Source: Zhongshania sp.
GTDB lineage: Bacteria; Pseudomonadota; Gammaproteobacteria; Pseudomonadales; Spongiibacteraceae
Direction: 5' to 3'
NCBI GenBank assembly: GCA_018066965.1
Contig: JAGPVP010000123.1
Location: forward strand, 1-64,000
DNA length: 64,000 bases
Shown here piece by piece: positions 38,131-48,689 of this stretch (its first letter is position 1; each line of letters starts with the position of its first letter). Below the pieces are notes generated by a model. It did not search any database. It worked only from the letters and a program-made list of their open reading frames with translations, and was not told the DNA's origin. Made by a program: the position numbers and the translations under genes.

Positions 38131-38396
38131 ACAAACTAACAACAAGCTGTTTTCTTGCAGTATCGATGATGTCTGCCACCGCATTTGCCGAACCCGACAT
38201 TGTGTATACACAAAACCCTGCGCCACAAACCGCAACGCATCGCTTACTTGAACTACAACGCTCTGGCCAAAACGCCAGCACTGAGGAGCAATACCTTAGC
38301 GGCAAAGTGAGTACCGAAGTGTATAAACGCTACGTACAAAGCTTCACTCACGCCATTCCTGAACGCTTTAGTGCAGACACCTTCAAAGAAGAGTAA
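38127..38396 (+). CDS. DUF3613-type small secreted Tad-associated protein
   Basis: An 89-residue protein with a signal peptide (cut after TAFA) and a short mature part containing ATHRLLELQRSGQNAS and VSTEVYKRYVQSF, the pattern of DUF3613 proteins found in Tad clusters of Pseudomonas-like bacteria. Four-base overlap with tadD shows coupling. The function is unknown. Confidence 0.8.
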   Translation: MNKLTTSCFLAVSMMSATAFAEPDIVYTQNPAPQTATHRLLELQRSGQNASTEEQYLSGKVSTEVYKRYVQSFTHAIPERFSADTFKEE

Positions 38397-38401
38397 GCGA
38401 C

Positions 38402-40474
38402 ATGCAAACACAGCGAGCTAGCTATAATTATTCTCTTCACTCACAGCGCGGCGTGGCAACAATTTTTGCCGTAATGATGATGCTGAGCTTATTGGCCTTT
38501 CTCGCTGTGGTGACAGATACGGGGCGGCTTTACCTTCAAAAACGGTCATTGCAGAAGAATGCTGATTTGGCGGCGTTGGAAACGGCCTTGCGGTATTGTC
38601 GGGATAGCAGTACTAACCTTAGAACCGCAGCGATGGATACCCTTATTCGAAATAATTACGCGGGAGGTAGCAATACGCTTTCTATCAACCCGGACGAAGA
38701 AGGTAACGACCAAGCAGTCACAGATAACCGCGTTCAAGTGGTACTCAACTATCCAGTCACTAAATCACTCTTTGAACAAATTCTACCCAGTGAGACCAAT
38801 GAGATCACACTCAGAGCAAGCGCCACCGCTAAGGCTTGTGAGCCTATTGCGGTATTTAGCGTTGGCACACGCTTAGCCAGCCTAGGCGCAAGTGATTCAG
38901 TCGTTGGTAATCTGTTAACCGGTGTTGGCTTAGATCTGGGGCCGGGACTAGATCTAATGGATTACAACGGGTTAGCAGGCGTTACTGTAACGCCTCGTGG
39001 TCTTTTGGCCGCACTGGGAATTCCAGTCTCGGCCAACTTGAGCATAGGCGAGTTTAACGCCTTACTCGCCGCTCAAGACGTGAGCCTTGGAAGCATATTG
39101 GATGCAACCGTGAGGCTCGCAGGACAAGACAGTCTTCTCAACTTGAACTCCACTATGTTGCAAGCTCTGGAGGCCAAACTCGACACCAACCTTCCAGATA
39201 TTCAAATCGGTTCCGCAGGCAGTAGCAACGGGCTATTCGCCACAATTACCTCACCAGTGGAATCTGCCTTGGATGTCGGGATTGATGCATTGGGCCTTAT
39301 CAGCACCGCGATTGGAGTCGCCACATCGAATAGTGCGGTGGATGTTGATCTTGCACTGCTTTCAGGCGGGCTAGGTGGATTGGTAGGGGCCAATATTTCT
39401 GCAAAAGTTGGGATTATCGAGCCGCCGTCTATTGGCATCGGCGGAATAGGAACAACGGCTTACTCCGCACAAACTAGGGTATTTGCGCATATCAAGCTCA
39501 GCACAAGCGATCTATTAGGAGGCATAGGGAGTTTACTCGGCAGTTTAGCAAGTGTAACCGTTGATATTCCTTTGGTTATTGACCTAGCGTCGGCTACAGG
39601 AACGATCGAAGATTTATGTACCCGTCCGCTGAAAGACAAAAATGATCCACCACAATGCCCTGCCGGAGAAGATTGTGCAACGATCGGGGTTAATGCACAG
39701 ATCGCCAAAATATGTGTTGGCGATATCGACCCCGACACGATTTTCTCTACAAATGAAAGCTGCGATGTAGGCCTAACATCTAAACAGCTTTTGAATATAA
39801 AGTTACTTGGAAGCTCACTCATTGGACTCAACACCAGCCTTGACGTCAACGCACTGGGAACTGGAGATGACGGTGATTTGGCAGAGCAACAGATGATGGT
39901 TATTGATGGAGGGATGGATCTTGGAGCAACTGTACAAGATCTTACCGATACCCTCTTGTCAGCATTACTTCAAGAATTACCCGCCAACAGTAATGAAACA
40001 TTCGCCACGGAAATATGGGAGGAGGTTAATGGCAACTCCTGCGTGGCGAATGATAGGAACTGCCGCAAAGTAAAGCTTGAAAATGCTCAAAGCTTGATTC
40101 CGGCAGCCTCCAACGGTCTCGGAGGATTGGTCGGAGGACTATTGGGGGGCATCGAAAACCTGTTAGGTAATATTTTAGTTGGCAATCAGTGTACAGGCGG
40201 TGGAATACTAAATAGTTACGGTAACGGAACCAACCAAGGGTGTATAAATGAACTTGCACAAGCATTAGGTGCAAAGCCTTCAGGGCAATCGCAATCGAAC
40301 ACTCTTGCATTCTTAACTGGCCTATTGATGGAAGTACTGAAACCGGCACTCGACGCAATAGGGAATAACCTATTAATGCCGATCCTAGAGGATGTTCTTG
40401 GACTACAACTTGGCCAGACCGAAGTAAACCTACTCGGCTTAACCTGTGACGGCCACTCCACCCTAGTTAAGTGA
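38402..40474 (+). CDS. tadG: TadG-like pilus-associated protein
   Basis: A large secreted pseudopilin of 690 residues. The N-terminus has a basic leader and a TadE/TadG helix (GVATIFAVMMMLSLLAFLAV), then the signature DTGRLYLQKRSLQKNADLAA. The long rest is rich in Gly, Leu and Ser (LLSGGLGGLVGANISAKVG, GLGGLVGGLLGGIENLLGN) and has spaced cysteines. No von Willebrand A motif was seen. It probably anchors or tips the Flp pilus. It is the last gene of the tad run. Confidence 0.85.
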   Translation: MQTQRASYNYSLHSQRGVATIFAVMMMLSLLAFLAVVTDTGRLYLQKRSLQKNADLAALETALRYCRDSSTNLRTAAMDTLIRNNYAGGSNTLSINPDEEGNDQAVTDNRVQVVLNYPVTKSLFEQILPSETNEITLRASATAKACEPIAVFSVGTRLASLGASDSVVGNLLTGVGLDLGPGLDLMDYNGLAGVTVTPRGLLAALGIPVSANLSIGEFNALLAAQDVSLGSILDATVRLAGQDSLLNLNSTMLQALEAKLDTNLPDIQIGSAGSSNGLFATITSPVESALDVGIDALGLISTAIGVATSNSAVDVDLALLSGGLGGLVGANISAKVGIIEPPSIGIGGIGTTAYSAQTRVFAHIKLSTSDLLGGIGSLLGSLASVTVDIPLVIDLASATGTIEDLCTRPLKDKNDPPQCPAGEDCATIGVNAQIAKICVGDIDPDTIFSTNESCDVGLTSKQLLNIKLLGSSLIGLNTSLDVNALGTGDDGDLAEQQMMVIDGGMDLGATVQDLTDTLLSALLQELPANSNETFATEIWEEVNGNSCVANDRNCRKVKLENAQSLIPAASNGLGGLVGGLLGGIENLLGNILVGNQCTGGGILNSYGNGTNQGCINELAQALGAKPSGQSQSNTLAFLTGLLMEVLKPALDAIGNNLLMPILEDVLGLQLGQTEVNLLGLTCDGHSTLVK

Positions 40475-40479
40475 TGAAT

Positions 40480-40552
40480 CAATGGGGGTGGGGTCAGTGA
40501 CATCGATTCAGCCAATGATCAATGTTTCAACACTCCGGCCCCATTGTTTTTT
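40480..40552 (+). terminator. Possible terminator after tadG
   Basis: CAATGGGG (40480-40487) pairs with CCCCATTG (40539-40546) followed by a run of T. The loop is long (51 bases), though GTG/CAC and GGGG/CCCC parts could form inner stems. It may also be a palindromic repeat remnant. Confidence 0.45.
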
Positions 40553-40718
40553 CCATGAGCATCCTCGCTGAGCAATCACGACCATAGATGCATCCGTATT
40601 AATAACGATTTCTATCTATTTTTTCGTGTGCTCCAATATCTGTATTGTTAATGAGTTTCTAAGCTATCCAATACCACTTAGGGCTTTGTTAAATCCTCAA
40701 GCATATGGAAATGTCGAT

Positions 40719-41801
40719 ATGAGCAAAGTTGCAATGCACCTCCGAAAGGCTGTTGCCACTGACGGCTTTTTTCTCCTATTTGTGGCGGCATACGTCTTTT
40801 GTACTTTTTGCTTTACACAGTACCATGGTCTCAATGATCGCTTTTCAATTTTTATGTATGTCACACCGGCCTTACTTCAATATATTCCTGTAGGAATGCT
40901 CTTCTACGCTATTTACATTTTTTACGTGATGGTCAAAGTTAGACCAAATTATTTGTTTTTATATTTATGGTTACAACTTAGAGCTTGGTTAATAAGCTAT
41001 ACATTTGTCCGCGGTTGTTTAAATTACGTTGCTATATGCGTATTTTTGTCTGCTATGACATCTTTTAAATCGCTAATTCCTGAAATAAACCCCTTTAATT
41101 GGGATCCCGAACTAGCAAATTTTGATCGTATATTACATGGAGGTTTTGTTCCTTGGGAAATAATTCAACCCGTATTTGGCTTACCTTTTATTAGCCATGC
41201 TATTGATATAATTTATAGACTTTGGTTTATCGTTATGATGGTAGCCATTGTGTGGTTTATTTTCGTATCTAAAGATGAGCGGTTACGTAAGCAATTTATG
41301 ATTACATACGTAATGGCATGGGCGATAAATGGCACTATTCTCGCCTTGTTTTTCTCATCCGTAGGCCCTGCATTTTTCTCGAACATTTACCCTGAAGTGA
41401 ACAACCCCTACCAAGGTTTAATGACTTATTTAAACACCGCTAATAATAGCTACCCGCTTATGGCTATAGACGCTCAAAAAATGCTATGGCAATTATACGA
41501 AAGTGAAAAGCTAGGCACCGCCGGTGGTATTTCGTCAATGCCGAGTATGCATGTTTCCATTGCGTTTTTGATTTTTCTAGTTAGCCTACGAACGCAGTTT
41601 ATTACAGCTAAATTACTTGGCGGCACCTTCTTATTACTTATTCTGATAGGCTCTGTTCACTTAGGCTGGCACTACGCCATTGATGGTTATTTATCCATTA
41701 TCTCGACAGCTTTTATTTGGCGGTTCAACGCGTACCTTGTCCCAACTTCAAATCACCAATATGACTTACCAAACAAGGCCGAAAACTATAGTACTTGCTA
41801 A
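40719..41801 (+). CDS. PAP2-superfamily membrane protein (inositolphosphotransferase-like)
   Basis: An integral membrane protein of about 360 residues with seven or more hydrophobic segments. The PAP2 motifs are GGISSMPSMHVSIAF (Ser-His) and GSVHLGWHYAIDGYLS (catalytic His and Asp), as in Aur1-like lipid phosphatases and phosphotransferases. The substrate is unknown. The frame opens at a GTG (40626), but the ATG at 40719 is more likely; neither has a strong ribosome-binding site. Codons are visibly richer in A and T than those of its neighbours, suggesting transfer. Confidence 0.82.
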   Translation: MSKVAMHLRKAVATDGFFLLFVAAYVFCTFCFTQYHGLNDRFSIFMYVTPALLQYIPVGMLFYAIYIFYVMVKVRPNYLFLYLWLQLRAWLISYTFVRGCLNYVAICVFLSAMTSFKSLIPEINPFNWDPELANFDRILHGGFVPWEIIQPVFGLPFISHAIDIIYRLWFIVMMVAIVWFIFVSKDERLRKQFMITYVMAWAINGTILALFFSSVGPAFFSNIYPEVNNPYQGLMTYLNTANNSYPLMAIDAQKMLWQLYESEKLGTAGGISSMPSMHVSIAFLIFLVSLRTQFITAKLLGGTFLLLILIGSVHLGWHYAIDGYLSIISTAFIWRFNAYLVPTSNHQYDLPNKAENYSTC

Positions 41802-41802
41802 G

Positions 41803-41822
41803 CTTAACTTAACTTAACTTAA
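41803..41822 (+). repeat. Four tandem CTTAA pentamers
   Basis: Four CTTAA units follow directly after the stop of the PAP2 gene. It looks like a simple slippage repeat. The rest of the 285-base gap to pilU holds nothing else I recognise. Confidence 0.8.
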
Positions 41823-42086
41823 CTGCTAGCGCAGTTTATAATACGAAAATCGTCTTTGATATCTGACCGCTATCACACATACTAAATATGCCTAAATGAG
41901 ATATGGACTACGACGGGACTACCGGATTCCTAACATCCACGCTTCATAGTATATTTACGAAATTACTCGCTTTATGAACAGCATTCCAAATCGCCAAAAA
42001 CACAAACACCCTGATTATTTGCAGTGAAACTAGGCTTTTTACTATTAGGCTAATTCTAATTTCGGTAAATAAGGACGACACGACGC

Positions 42087-43256
42087 ATGACTTTTGACGA
42101 CTACCTAACCATTCTTGCTAAGAACGACGGTTCAGATTTGTTTCTTAGTACCGGCGCTCCGCCCTGCGCTAAATTTCATGGCAAGCTAAAACCTCTGCAT
42201 AAAGAACCTTTTTTGCCGGGTGATATTAAGGCGATTGCTTACGCGATTATGGATAGCACTCAGGTAGAGGAATTTGAACTAGAGTTAGAGATGAATTTGG
42301 CCTACCACATCCCTCGTGTTGGCCGGTTTCGTGTGAATATATTTAAGCAGCGAAATGAAATTTCGATAGTTGCGCGAAATATTGTCACCGAGATTCCCAA
42401 TGTTGATGCCTTGGGTTTACCACCGATTCTAAAAGAGGTGGTGATGACAAAACGTGGTTTGGTGTTATTCGTTGGCGCTACTGGCTCAGGTAAATCGACG
42501 TCGTTGGCCGCGCTTATAGACCACCGCAACACGAATAGTAGCGGTCATATTATTACCATTGAAGACCCTATCGAGTTCCTACACCGTCACAAACGCAGCA
42601 TTATTAATCAGCGTGAAATTGGTATGGATACCCGAAGCTTTCATCAGGCACTTAAAAACACCCTGCGCCAAGCTCCAGACGTGATTCTAATCGGCGAAAT
42701 TCGTGACCGAGAAACCATGGAGCATGCCCTCGCCTTTGCAGAAACGGGTCATCTTTGTATTTCTACATTGCATGCGAACAATGCAAACCAGGCTTTAGAT
42801 CGTATTATTAATTTTTTCCCCGAGGAGCGCCGCAACCAATTGTTGCTGGATTTATCTTTGAATTTAAAATGCTTCGTTTCGCAGCGACTGGTTCCCACCG
42901 AAGACGGCAAACGCGCTGCCGCCATAGAAATTTTGCTAGGCACACCCACCGTGGCTCAAGCCATCCATAAGGGTGAAATAGAGAATATTAAAGAAATTAT
43001 GAGCAAGTCTGAAAACCTCGGCATGCAAACTTTTGATGCCGCTCTTTTCAAACTTTATGAAGAAGGCAAAATCGCCTTTGAAGAGGCGCTAAAAAATGCC
43101 GACTCTGCCAACAATTTACGCCTGCGAATAAAATTGCATAGCAAACGTGGGCTGCCTGCCAACGAGGCTACCGAGGTTAAGCAGGAAGAACAAGCCAGTT
43201 CATTCTCACTCAGCATTGAGAATGACGATGATATGGATGGCGACCTTGCAAGCTGA
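42087..43256 (+). CDS. pilU: Type IV pilus retraction ATPase PilU
   Basis: PilT-family hexameric ATPase, 389 residues, accessory to PilT in twitching-pilus retraction. It has Walker A GATGSGKSTSLAALIDHRN, Asp box IITIEDPIEFLH, Walker B PDVILIGEIRDRETMEHALA and His box TGHLCISTLHANNANQALD. The N-terminal DGSDLFLSTGAPP and acidic C-terminal tail fit PilU rather than PilT. It stands alone without pilT, which is usually its neighbour. A strong terminator follows. Confidence 0.9.
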   Translation: MTFDDYLTILAKNDGSDLFLSTGAPPCAKFHGKLKPLHKEPFLPGDIKAIAYAIMDSTQVEEFELELEMNLAYHIPRVGRFRVNIFKQRNEISIVARNIVTEIPNVDALGLPPILKEVVMTKRGLVLFVGATGSGKSTSLAALIDHRNTNSSGHIITIEDPIEFLHRHKRSIINQREIGMDTRSFHQALKNTLRQAPDVILIGEIRDRETMEHALAFAETGHLCISTLHANNANQALDRIINFFPEERRNQLLLDLSLNLKCFVSQRLVPTEDGKRAAAIEILLGTPTVAQAIHKGEIENIKEIMSKSENLGMQTFDAALFKLYEEGKIAFEEALKNADSANNLRLRIKLHSKRGLPANEATEVKQEEQASSFSLSIENDDDMDGDLAS

Positions 43257-43320
43257 CGCGCACTCGTCATCTAGTTTAAAAGAACGCATATTGTGCATTG
43301 GGTATTAAGAAATTGAACTC

Positions 43321-43364
43321 AAAAAAACGGGGCGATTCTCAATACCTGAGACCCGCCCCGTTTT
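43321..43364. terminator. Bidirectional terminator between pilU and recA
   Basis: Outer stem AAAAACGGGGCG (43322-43333) / CGCCCCGTTTTT (43353-43364) and inner stem TCTCA/TGAGA around loop ATACC. A and T runs flank both sides of the GC stem, serving both converging genes. Confidence 0.9.
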
Positions 43365-43376
43365 TGCTTACTTACG

Positions 43377-44405
43377 CTATTCCGCGCTAATTTCTTCTGG
43401 CACTTTTTTCACAGTCGGTTTTGGCAGTAGCTGCTCGCGAATATTACCTTCAATTTCAGCGGCAGTTTCTGGGTTATCAGCAAGATACTTGGCAGCATTC
43501 GCCTTACCCTGACCAATTTTGTCGCCTTTATAGGCATACCATGCGCCAGCTTTATCAACCAAACCTAATTTAACACCTAGGTCGATAACCTCGCCTAAAC
43601 GGTAAATACCGCGGCCGTACAGTATTTGAAACTCTGCCTGCTTAAACGGTGGTGCCACTTTGTTTTTTACTACCTTGACCCGCGTTTCGTTGCCGGTCAC
43701 TTCTTCGCCTTCTTTTACTGCGCCAATACGGCGAATATCTAAGCGAACAGAGGCATAAAATTTAAGCGCATTACCACCAGAAGTTGTTTCTGGATTGCCA
43801 AACATGACACCGATCTTCATACGAATCTGGTTAATAAAGATAACCAGAGTGTTGGTTTGTTTGATGCTACCGGTCAGTTTACGCAGAGCTTGTGACATTA
43901 AGCGCGCCTGTAAACCAACATGAGAGTCACCCATGTCACCTTCGATTTCAGCTTTTGGCACCAGTGCCGCCACCGAGTCAATAACGATAACGTCTACCGA
44001 GCCTGAACGTACCAGCATGTCGGTAATTTCTAGGGCTTGCTCACCGGTATCAGGCTGTGACACCAGTAGATCGTCCAGATTAACGCCTAGCTTTTCAGCG
44101 TATTGCGGATCAAGCGCGTGCTCTGCATCCACAATCGCCACTGTTTTACCGGCTTTTTGTGCTTCTGCCATCACCTGTAAACACAGGGTGGTTTTACCTG
44201 ATGACTCTGGCCCGAAGATTTCTACAACCCGACCATAGGGTAAGCCACCTATGCCAAGGGCAATATCGAGACCTAGTGATCCGGTCGATACTGAGGGCAT
44301 CACTTCCCGTGAGCTGTCGCCCATTTTCATGATCGAACCCTTACCGAACTGACGCTCTATTTGACCTAGCGCTGACTCCAGTGCCTTTTGCTTGTTAGGA
44401 TCCAT
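43377..44405 (-). CDS. recA: Recombinase RecA
   Basis: A 342-residue DNA strand-exchange protein and LexA coprotease. Walker A is [10 protein letters not shown], Walker [13 protein letters not shown], loop L2 includes [20 protein letters not shown], and the interface segment [21 protein letters not shown] is intact. Regulated by LexA: an SOS box lies 68 bases upstream of the start. The usual recX partner is absent downstream, replaced by convergent pilU. Confidence 0.98.
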   Translation of the reverse strand: MDPNKQKALESALGQIERQFGKGSIMKMGDSSREVMPSVSTGSLGLDIALGIGGLPYGRVVEIFGPESSGKTTLCLQVMAEAQKAGKTVAIVDAEHALDPQYAEKLGVNLDDLLVSQPDTGEQALEITDMLVRSGSVDVIVIDSVAALVPKAEIEGDMGDSHVGLQARLMSQALRKLTGSIKQTNTLVIFINQIRMKIGVMFGNPETTSGGNALKFYASVRLDIRRIGAVKEGEEVTGNETRVKVVKNKVAPPFKQAEFQILYGRGIYRLGEVIDLGVKLGLVDKAGAWYAYKGDKIGQGKANAAKYLADNPETAAEIEGNIREQLLPKPTVKKVPEEISAE

Positions 44406-44472
44406 GTGCTCTCTACCCTTTGTGGAGGTTGATTTTAATTACGATGGCCTTAACTCATCACCAGCCATACAA

Positions 44473-44488
44473 CTGTATATATGATCAG
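44473..44488 (-). promoter_or_regulatory. LexA (SOS) box upstream of recA
   Basis: Sequence CTGTATATATGATCAG keeps the CTG-N10-CAG pattern of gammaproteobacterial LexA sites with an AT-rich centre. It lies 68 bases before the recA start, as expected for the SOS-controlled recA promoter. Confidence 0.9.
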
Positions 44489-44676
44489 TATTATGCGCGC
44501 ACTTGTCAATGCCAGAACGCAATTTCTTTACGTGTTGCTTAAGGATGCCGCAATGATCCGCAATCAGCAATAAACACACCGCCGTTCATTACGATGGATT
44601 AAACGTCAATATCCAGAAATGTGCTAAAGTTCGCCCCCAAAATACCAACACCTAAAACACCATCGGTTGAGCCGCT

Positions 44677-45375
44677 ATGATTCCTTGGAAGAAACTCAGT
44701 ACCGCACAAATCCCCAATAACGGCGGCGAGCTTCAACTATCCCAGCGCGGTGAAGAATTTTCGATTCGCTTGTCTGGAGTGCGCGGCGAGCTAATGAACA
44801 GCCGTGTTTTTAATTCTGAGCAGGTATTGGCTGAACTCGGCTGCGCCTTAATCAAAGAAAAGGCCGATGCACAGGTATTGGTGGGCGGGCTGGGTATGGG
44901 TTACACCCTCGCCGCTGCATTATCAGCAGTGTCTGCAACCGCCGACGTCACCGTTGCTGAGCTTATTCCCGAAGTTGTAGAGTGGAATAAAGGCCCACTC
45001 GGCGACTGCGCTAACAACCCCTTACACGACCCGCGTGCCAAAGTGCACATAGGTGACGTTGCCGAGCTGTTAGATAATCAACCCAATCGCTTCGACGCGA
45101 TTTTGCTTGATGTAGACAACGGCCCCGAAGGCCTTACCCAAACCGATAATAATTGGCTGTATTCGCAACAAGGTTTAGAGGCAATTTCAAATACCTTACG
45201 CCCCGAAGGCATGCTGGCTATTTGGTCTGCAGGTGCGGACAGCATGTTCGCTATTCGTCTGAAAAAAGCCCGCTTTAAAGTCACGATTCACACCGTGCGC
45301 GCCCGCCCCGGCAAAGGTAGCCGCCACACTATTTTTCTTGCTCAAAAGCGGTGGCAAGCCGCTAGTGGTGCTTAA
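44677..45375 (+). CDS. Spermidine synthase-like methyltransferase-fold protein
   Basis: A 232-residue protein with a Rossmann methyltransferase fold: GGLGMGYTLAAAL as the nucleotide-binding loop, VAELIPEVVEWN and AILLDVDNGPEGLT as the acidic motif. These resemble SpeE, but the N-terminal tetramer domain and key polyamine-site pattern are not obvious, so the substrate is unknown. It is divergent from recA, with the start just past the recA promoter region. Confidence 0.8.
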   Translation: MIPWKKLSTAQIPNNGGELQLSQRGEEFSIRLSGVRGELMNSRVFNSEQVLAELGCALIKEKADAQVLVGGLGMGYTLAAALSAVSATADVTVAELIPEVVEWNKGPLGDCANNPLHDPRAKVHIGDVAELLDNQPNRFDAILLDVDNGPEGLTQTDNNWLYSQQGLEAISNTLRPEGMLAIWSAGADSMFAIRLKKARFKVTIHTVRARPGKGSRHTIFLAQKRWQAASGA

Positions 45376-45556
45376 GTTATTGCCGCGAATAAGCGCAGCA
45401 CCGCAATAGTGGTTTTAAAGATGATTTGTTATTCTTGCGGTCTTTATTAGATGAACAAATACACTGTCGCGGCACACATATTCCGCAGTAAAAATACAGC
45501 GCTTTAATTTACACTCCACCGTAAAGCGCGCACCACATAAGGCATACCTCACCACT

Positions 45557-48139
45557 ATGACAATCGACGCAAACATCAACAGCGCAGCAGAAACAAGTCA
45601 CACGCCCATGATGGTGCAATATTTAAAGATTAAGGCCGAGCATCCCAACGAAATTGTGTTCTATCGGATGGGGGATTTTTACGAGCTATTTTTTGATGAT
45701 GCCAAGCGTGCATCTGAGCTTTTAGACATTACTTTAACTGCACGTGGCAAGTCTGGCGGCAATCCTATCCCGATGTGTGGCGTGCCTTATCACGCGGTAG
45801 AGGGCTATCTCGCTAAGCTTGTTAAAGGCGGCTGGTCGGTGGCCATTTGTGAGCAAATTGGCGATCCAGCAACCAGCAAGGGGCCAGTTGAACGCGCGGT
45901 TGCACGCATTGTTACACCGGGCACCATCAGTGATGAAGCCTTATTAGACGAGCGTAAAGACGCACTGCTACTTGCGGCCTGTGGTCAGGGCCAGCACATT
46001 GGCATTGCCGTGTTAGACATGAGCAGTGGGCGTTTTCAGGTATTAGAGGTGGTCGGGCACGCCGCCTTTATCGGCGAATTACAACGTATGCGCCCCGCTG
46101 AATTACTGATGTCTGACGATCTTATTATTGACGATATGCCAAAACTCCCTGGCTTGCGCCGCTTGCCGCCGTGGGATTTTGATATTGATACCGCCAGCCG
46201 TGGGCTTTGCCAGCATTTTGGTGTTCAAGACCTTGCGGGGTTTGGCTGCGATACCTTAAGCCAAGGTATCGGCGCGGCGGGGTGCTTACTGCAATATGTT
46301 AAAGACACCCAGCGCAGCGCCCTACCGCATATTCGCCAGCTAAAACATGAGTCCCGCGATGATGCGGTGGCCATGGATGCCGCGACGCGCCGAAATTTAG
46401 AACTAGACCTTAATCTTGGCGGTGGCACTGAAAACACCTTAGCGTCGGTATTTGATCGCTGCCAAACCGCCATGGGAAGTCGTCTATTGCGTCGCTGGCT
46501 ACATCGCCCACTGCGCAATCAAGGGATTCTCAACGCCCGCCAAAGCGGTGTTATCGGCCTGATAGAAAATTATCAATTTGAACCGATAAGAGACACCTTA
46601 AAGCAAATTGGCGATTTGGAACGCATTCTGTCTCGCGTTGCGCTGCGATCCGCCCGGCCCCGCGATCTTTCTCGCTTACAGCGCTCATTGGCCACACTGC
46701 CGTTGCTGCAAAGTCAGCTGACACCTTTCGATATTCCGTATCTACTCAGCCTACGCAGTGAGATCAGCGAATTCCCGGCACTGGATGACTTGCTGGCCCG
46801 CGCCGTTGCCGAAAATCCGCCGATGGTGCTTAGAGACGGCGGCGTCATCGCCCAAGGTTACGACAGCGAATTAGATGAGCTGCGCAGTTTGAGCAGCGAT
46901 GCCGGTGAGTTTTTACTGGCGATGGAGCGTCGCGAAAAGGAGAAAACCGGACTCAGCACCTTAAAAGTCGGCTACAACCGTGTGCACGGCTACTATATTG
47001 AAATTAGCAAACTGCAAGCGGCCCAAGCACCCGTTGAATATATACGCAGACAAACCCTGAAGAACGCCGAGCGTTTTATTACCCCAGAATTAAAGACCTT
47101 CGAAGACAAAGCACTTAGCAGTAAAAGCCGCGCCTTGGCGCGAGAAAAATATCTATACGAAATGCTGTTAGACGCTTTAAACGATGAGTTAAGTGCACTG
47201 CAAATATCGGCACATGCGCTGTGCGAACTCGACGTTATTGCCAACCTAGCTGAGCGCGCTGTGCAGCTAGAACTTTGCCAGCCGGAATTTTGCGATAGCC
47301 CGATGCTAGACATTGAGCAAGGCCGTCACCCCGTGGTAGAAAGCGTGCTTGATGAACCATTTATCGCCAATGACCTTAAGCTCGCAGAAGACCGCCGTAC
47401 GTTAATTATTACCGGCCCAAATATGGGCGGTAAATCGACCTATATGCGCCAAACTGCCCTTATCGTACTACTGGCGCATATAGGCAGTTTTGTGCCCGCC
47501 AAGGCGGTAAAGCTCAGCTTGGTCGATCAAATATTCACCCGTATCGGCTCATCAGATGACCTTGCCGGTGGCCGCTCGACGTTTATGGTAGAAATGACCG
47601 AAACCGCCAATATTCTTCACAACGCCACCGACAAAAGTTTAATTCTGATGGACGAAATAGGTCGCGGCACCAGCACCTTCGACGGCCTTTCATTAGCCTG
47701 GGCCTGCGCCATTGATCTGGCTGATCGCGTACAGGGTTTCACCCTGTTTGCCACCCACTATTTCGAGCTTACGGTTCTGCCAGACAGCTATCCTAAGGCC
47801 GCCAATGTGCACCTAGGCGTTACCGAGCATAATGACCATATTGTGTTTCTTCACCGTGTAGAAGAAGGTCCAGCCAACCGTAGCTATGGTTTACAGGTTG
47901 CGAAACTGGCGGGGATTCCAGCAAAAGTCGTGAGCGCGGCCAAAATTAAGTTACAACAATTAGAAAATCAGGCCATAAACCGTGGCCAAATAACTACCGC
48001 GGGGCCGCAGCCAGATTTATTTGCCATGCCTGCAGAGGAACACCCCGTTGTTGAGGCGCTGGGTGAAATTGACCCGGACAGCCTGAGCCCGCGACAGGCG
48101 CACGAATTGCTGTATGCGCTAAAAGCCAAGCTCTTGTAG
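45557..48139 (+). CDS. mutS: DNA mismatch repair protein MutS
   Basis: Recognises base mismatches and small loops and starts repair with MutL. The 860-residue protein has the Phe-X-Glu mismatch wedge [11 protein letters not shown] near residue 35-45, the clamp region, and the ABC ATPase end with [44 protein letters not shown] and ATHYFELT. mutS-fdxA-rpoS order is as in Pseudomonas and Azotobacter. Confidence 0.97.
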   Translation: MTIDANINSAAETSHTPMMVQYLKIKAEHPNEIVFYRMGDFYELFFDDAKRASELLDITLTARGKSGGNPIPMCGVPYHAVEGYLAKLVKGGWSVAICEQIGDPATSKGPVERAVARIVTPGTISDEALLDERKDALLLAACGQGQHIGIAVLDMSSGRFQVLEVVGHAAFIGELQRMRPAELLMSDDLIIDDMPKLPGLRRLPPWDFDIDTASRGLCQHFGVQDLAGFGCDTLSQGIGAAGCLLQYVKDTQRSALPHIRQLKHESRDDAVAMDAATRRNLELDLNLGGGTENTLASVFDRCQTAMGSRLLRRWLHRPLRNQGILNARQSGVIGLIENYQFEPIRDTLKQIGDLERILSRVALRSARPRDLSRLQRSLATLPLLQSQLTPFDIPYLLSLRSEISEFPALDDLLARAVAENPPMVLRDGGVIAQGYDSELDELRSLSSDAGEFLLAMERREKEKTGLSTLKVGYNRVHGYYIEISKLQAAQAPVEYIRRQTLKNAERFITPELKTFEDKALSSKSRALAREKYLYEMLLDALNDELSALQISAHALCELDVIANLAERAVQLELCQPEFCDSPMLDIEQGRHPVVESVLDEPFIANDLKLAEDRRTLIITGPNMGGKSTYMRQTALIVLLAHIGSFVPAKAVKLSLVDQIFTRIGSSDDLAGGRSTFMVEMTETANILHNATDKSLILMDEIGRGTSTFDGLSLAWACAIDLADRVQGFTLFATHYFELTVLPDSYPKAANVHLGVTEHNDHIVFLHRVEEGPANRSYGLQVAKLAGIPAKVVSAAKIKLQQLENQAINRGQITTAGPQPDLFAMPAEEHPVVEALGEIDPDSLSPRQAHELLYALKAKLL

Positions 48140-48288
48140 ACAGAATTTAAACGCTAACGAGTAAAAGCGATTAGGCACAGATAAATTATTGTTAAGACTA
48201 GGACTATACCGATTTTTTTCACTGGTGTTACAATACGCCGCTCTTAGAATTACCACCCAAGTCAGGATTTAAAAGGGGCTGACCAGAA

Positions 48289-48612
48289 ATGACTTTTGTT
48301 GTAGGCGAAGATTGCATCAAGTGCAAACATACAGATTGTGTTGAGGTTTGTCCGGTAGACTGCTTTTACGAAGGCCCGAACTTTCTTGTTATTCATCCTG
48401 ATGAATGCATTGACTGCGCATTGTGCGAGCCAGAGTGTCCTGTAAATGCAATCTTCTCGGAAGATGAATTACCAGATGACCAGCAAGTATTCCTAGAATT
48501 AAATGCTGAACTCGCCGAAGTGTGGCCAAACATCACAGAAATGAAAGATGGCCCAGCGGATGCTGAAGAATGGGCAGGTAAACCCAATAAGCTCCAGTAT
48601 CTTGAGCGTTAA
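48289..48612 (+). CDS. fdxA: Ferredoxin FdxA (3Fe-4S/4Fe-4S type)
   Basis: A 107-residue seven-iron ferredoxin. Cysteines lie in [17 protein letters not shown] and [15 protein letters not shown]; the pattern fits one 3Fe-4S and one 4Fe-4S cluster with the C-terminal extension of the Azotobacter FdI type. It probably serves as an electron carrier; partners are unknown. Confidence 0.95.
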   Translation: MTFVVGEDCIKCKHTDCVEVCPVDCFYEGPNFLVIHPDECIDCALCEPECPVNAIFSEDELPDDQQVFLELNAELAEVWPNITEMKDGPADAEEWAGKPNKLQYLER

Positions 48613-48632
48613 ACGCTCGCTGTGAAAATTTC

Positions 48633-48676
48633 ACAGACCTAAAAAAGCCCGCGTTTGCGGGCTTTTTTAGGTCTGT
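48633..48676. terminator. Bidirectional terminator with a 20-bp perfect stem between fdxA and rpoS
   Basis: Arms 48633-48652 and 48657-48676 are perfectly complementary over 20 bases (core AGCCCGC/GCGGGCT, loop GTTT). Six T residues inside the arm on each strand give termination for both genes. Confidence 0.92.
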
Positions 48677-48689
48677 AGTATGAACGGGC

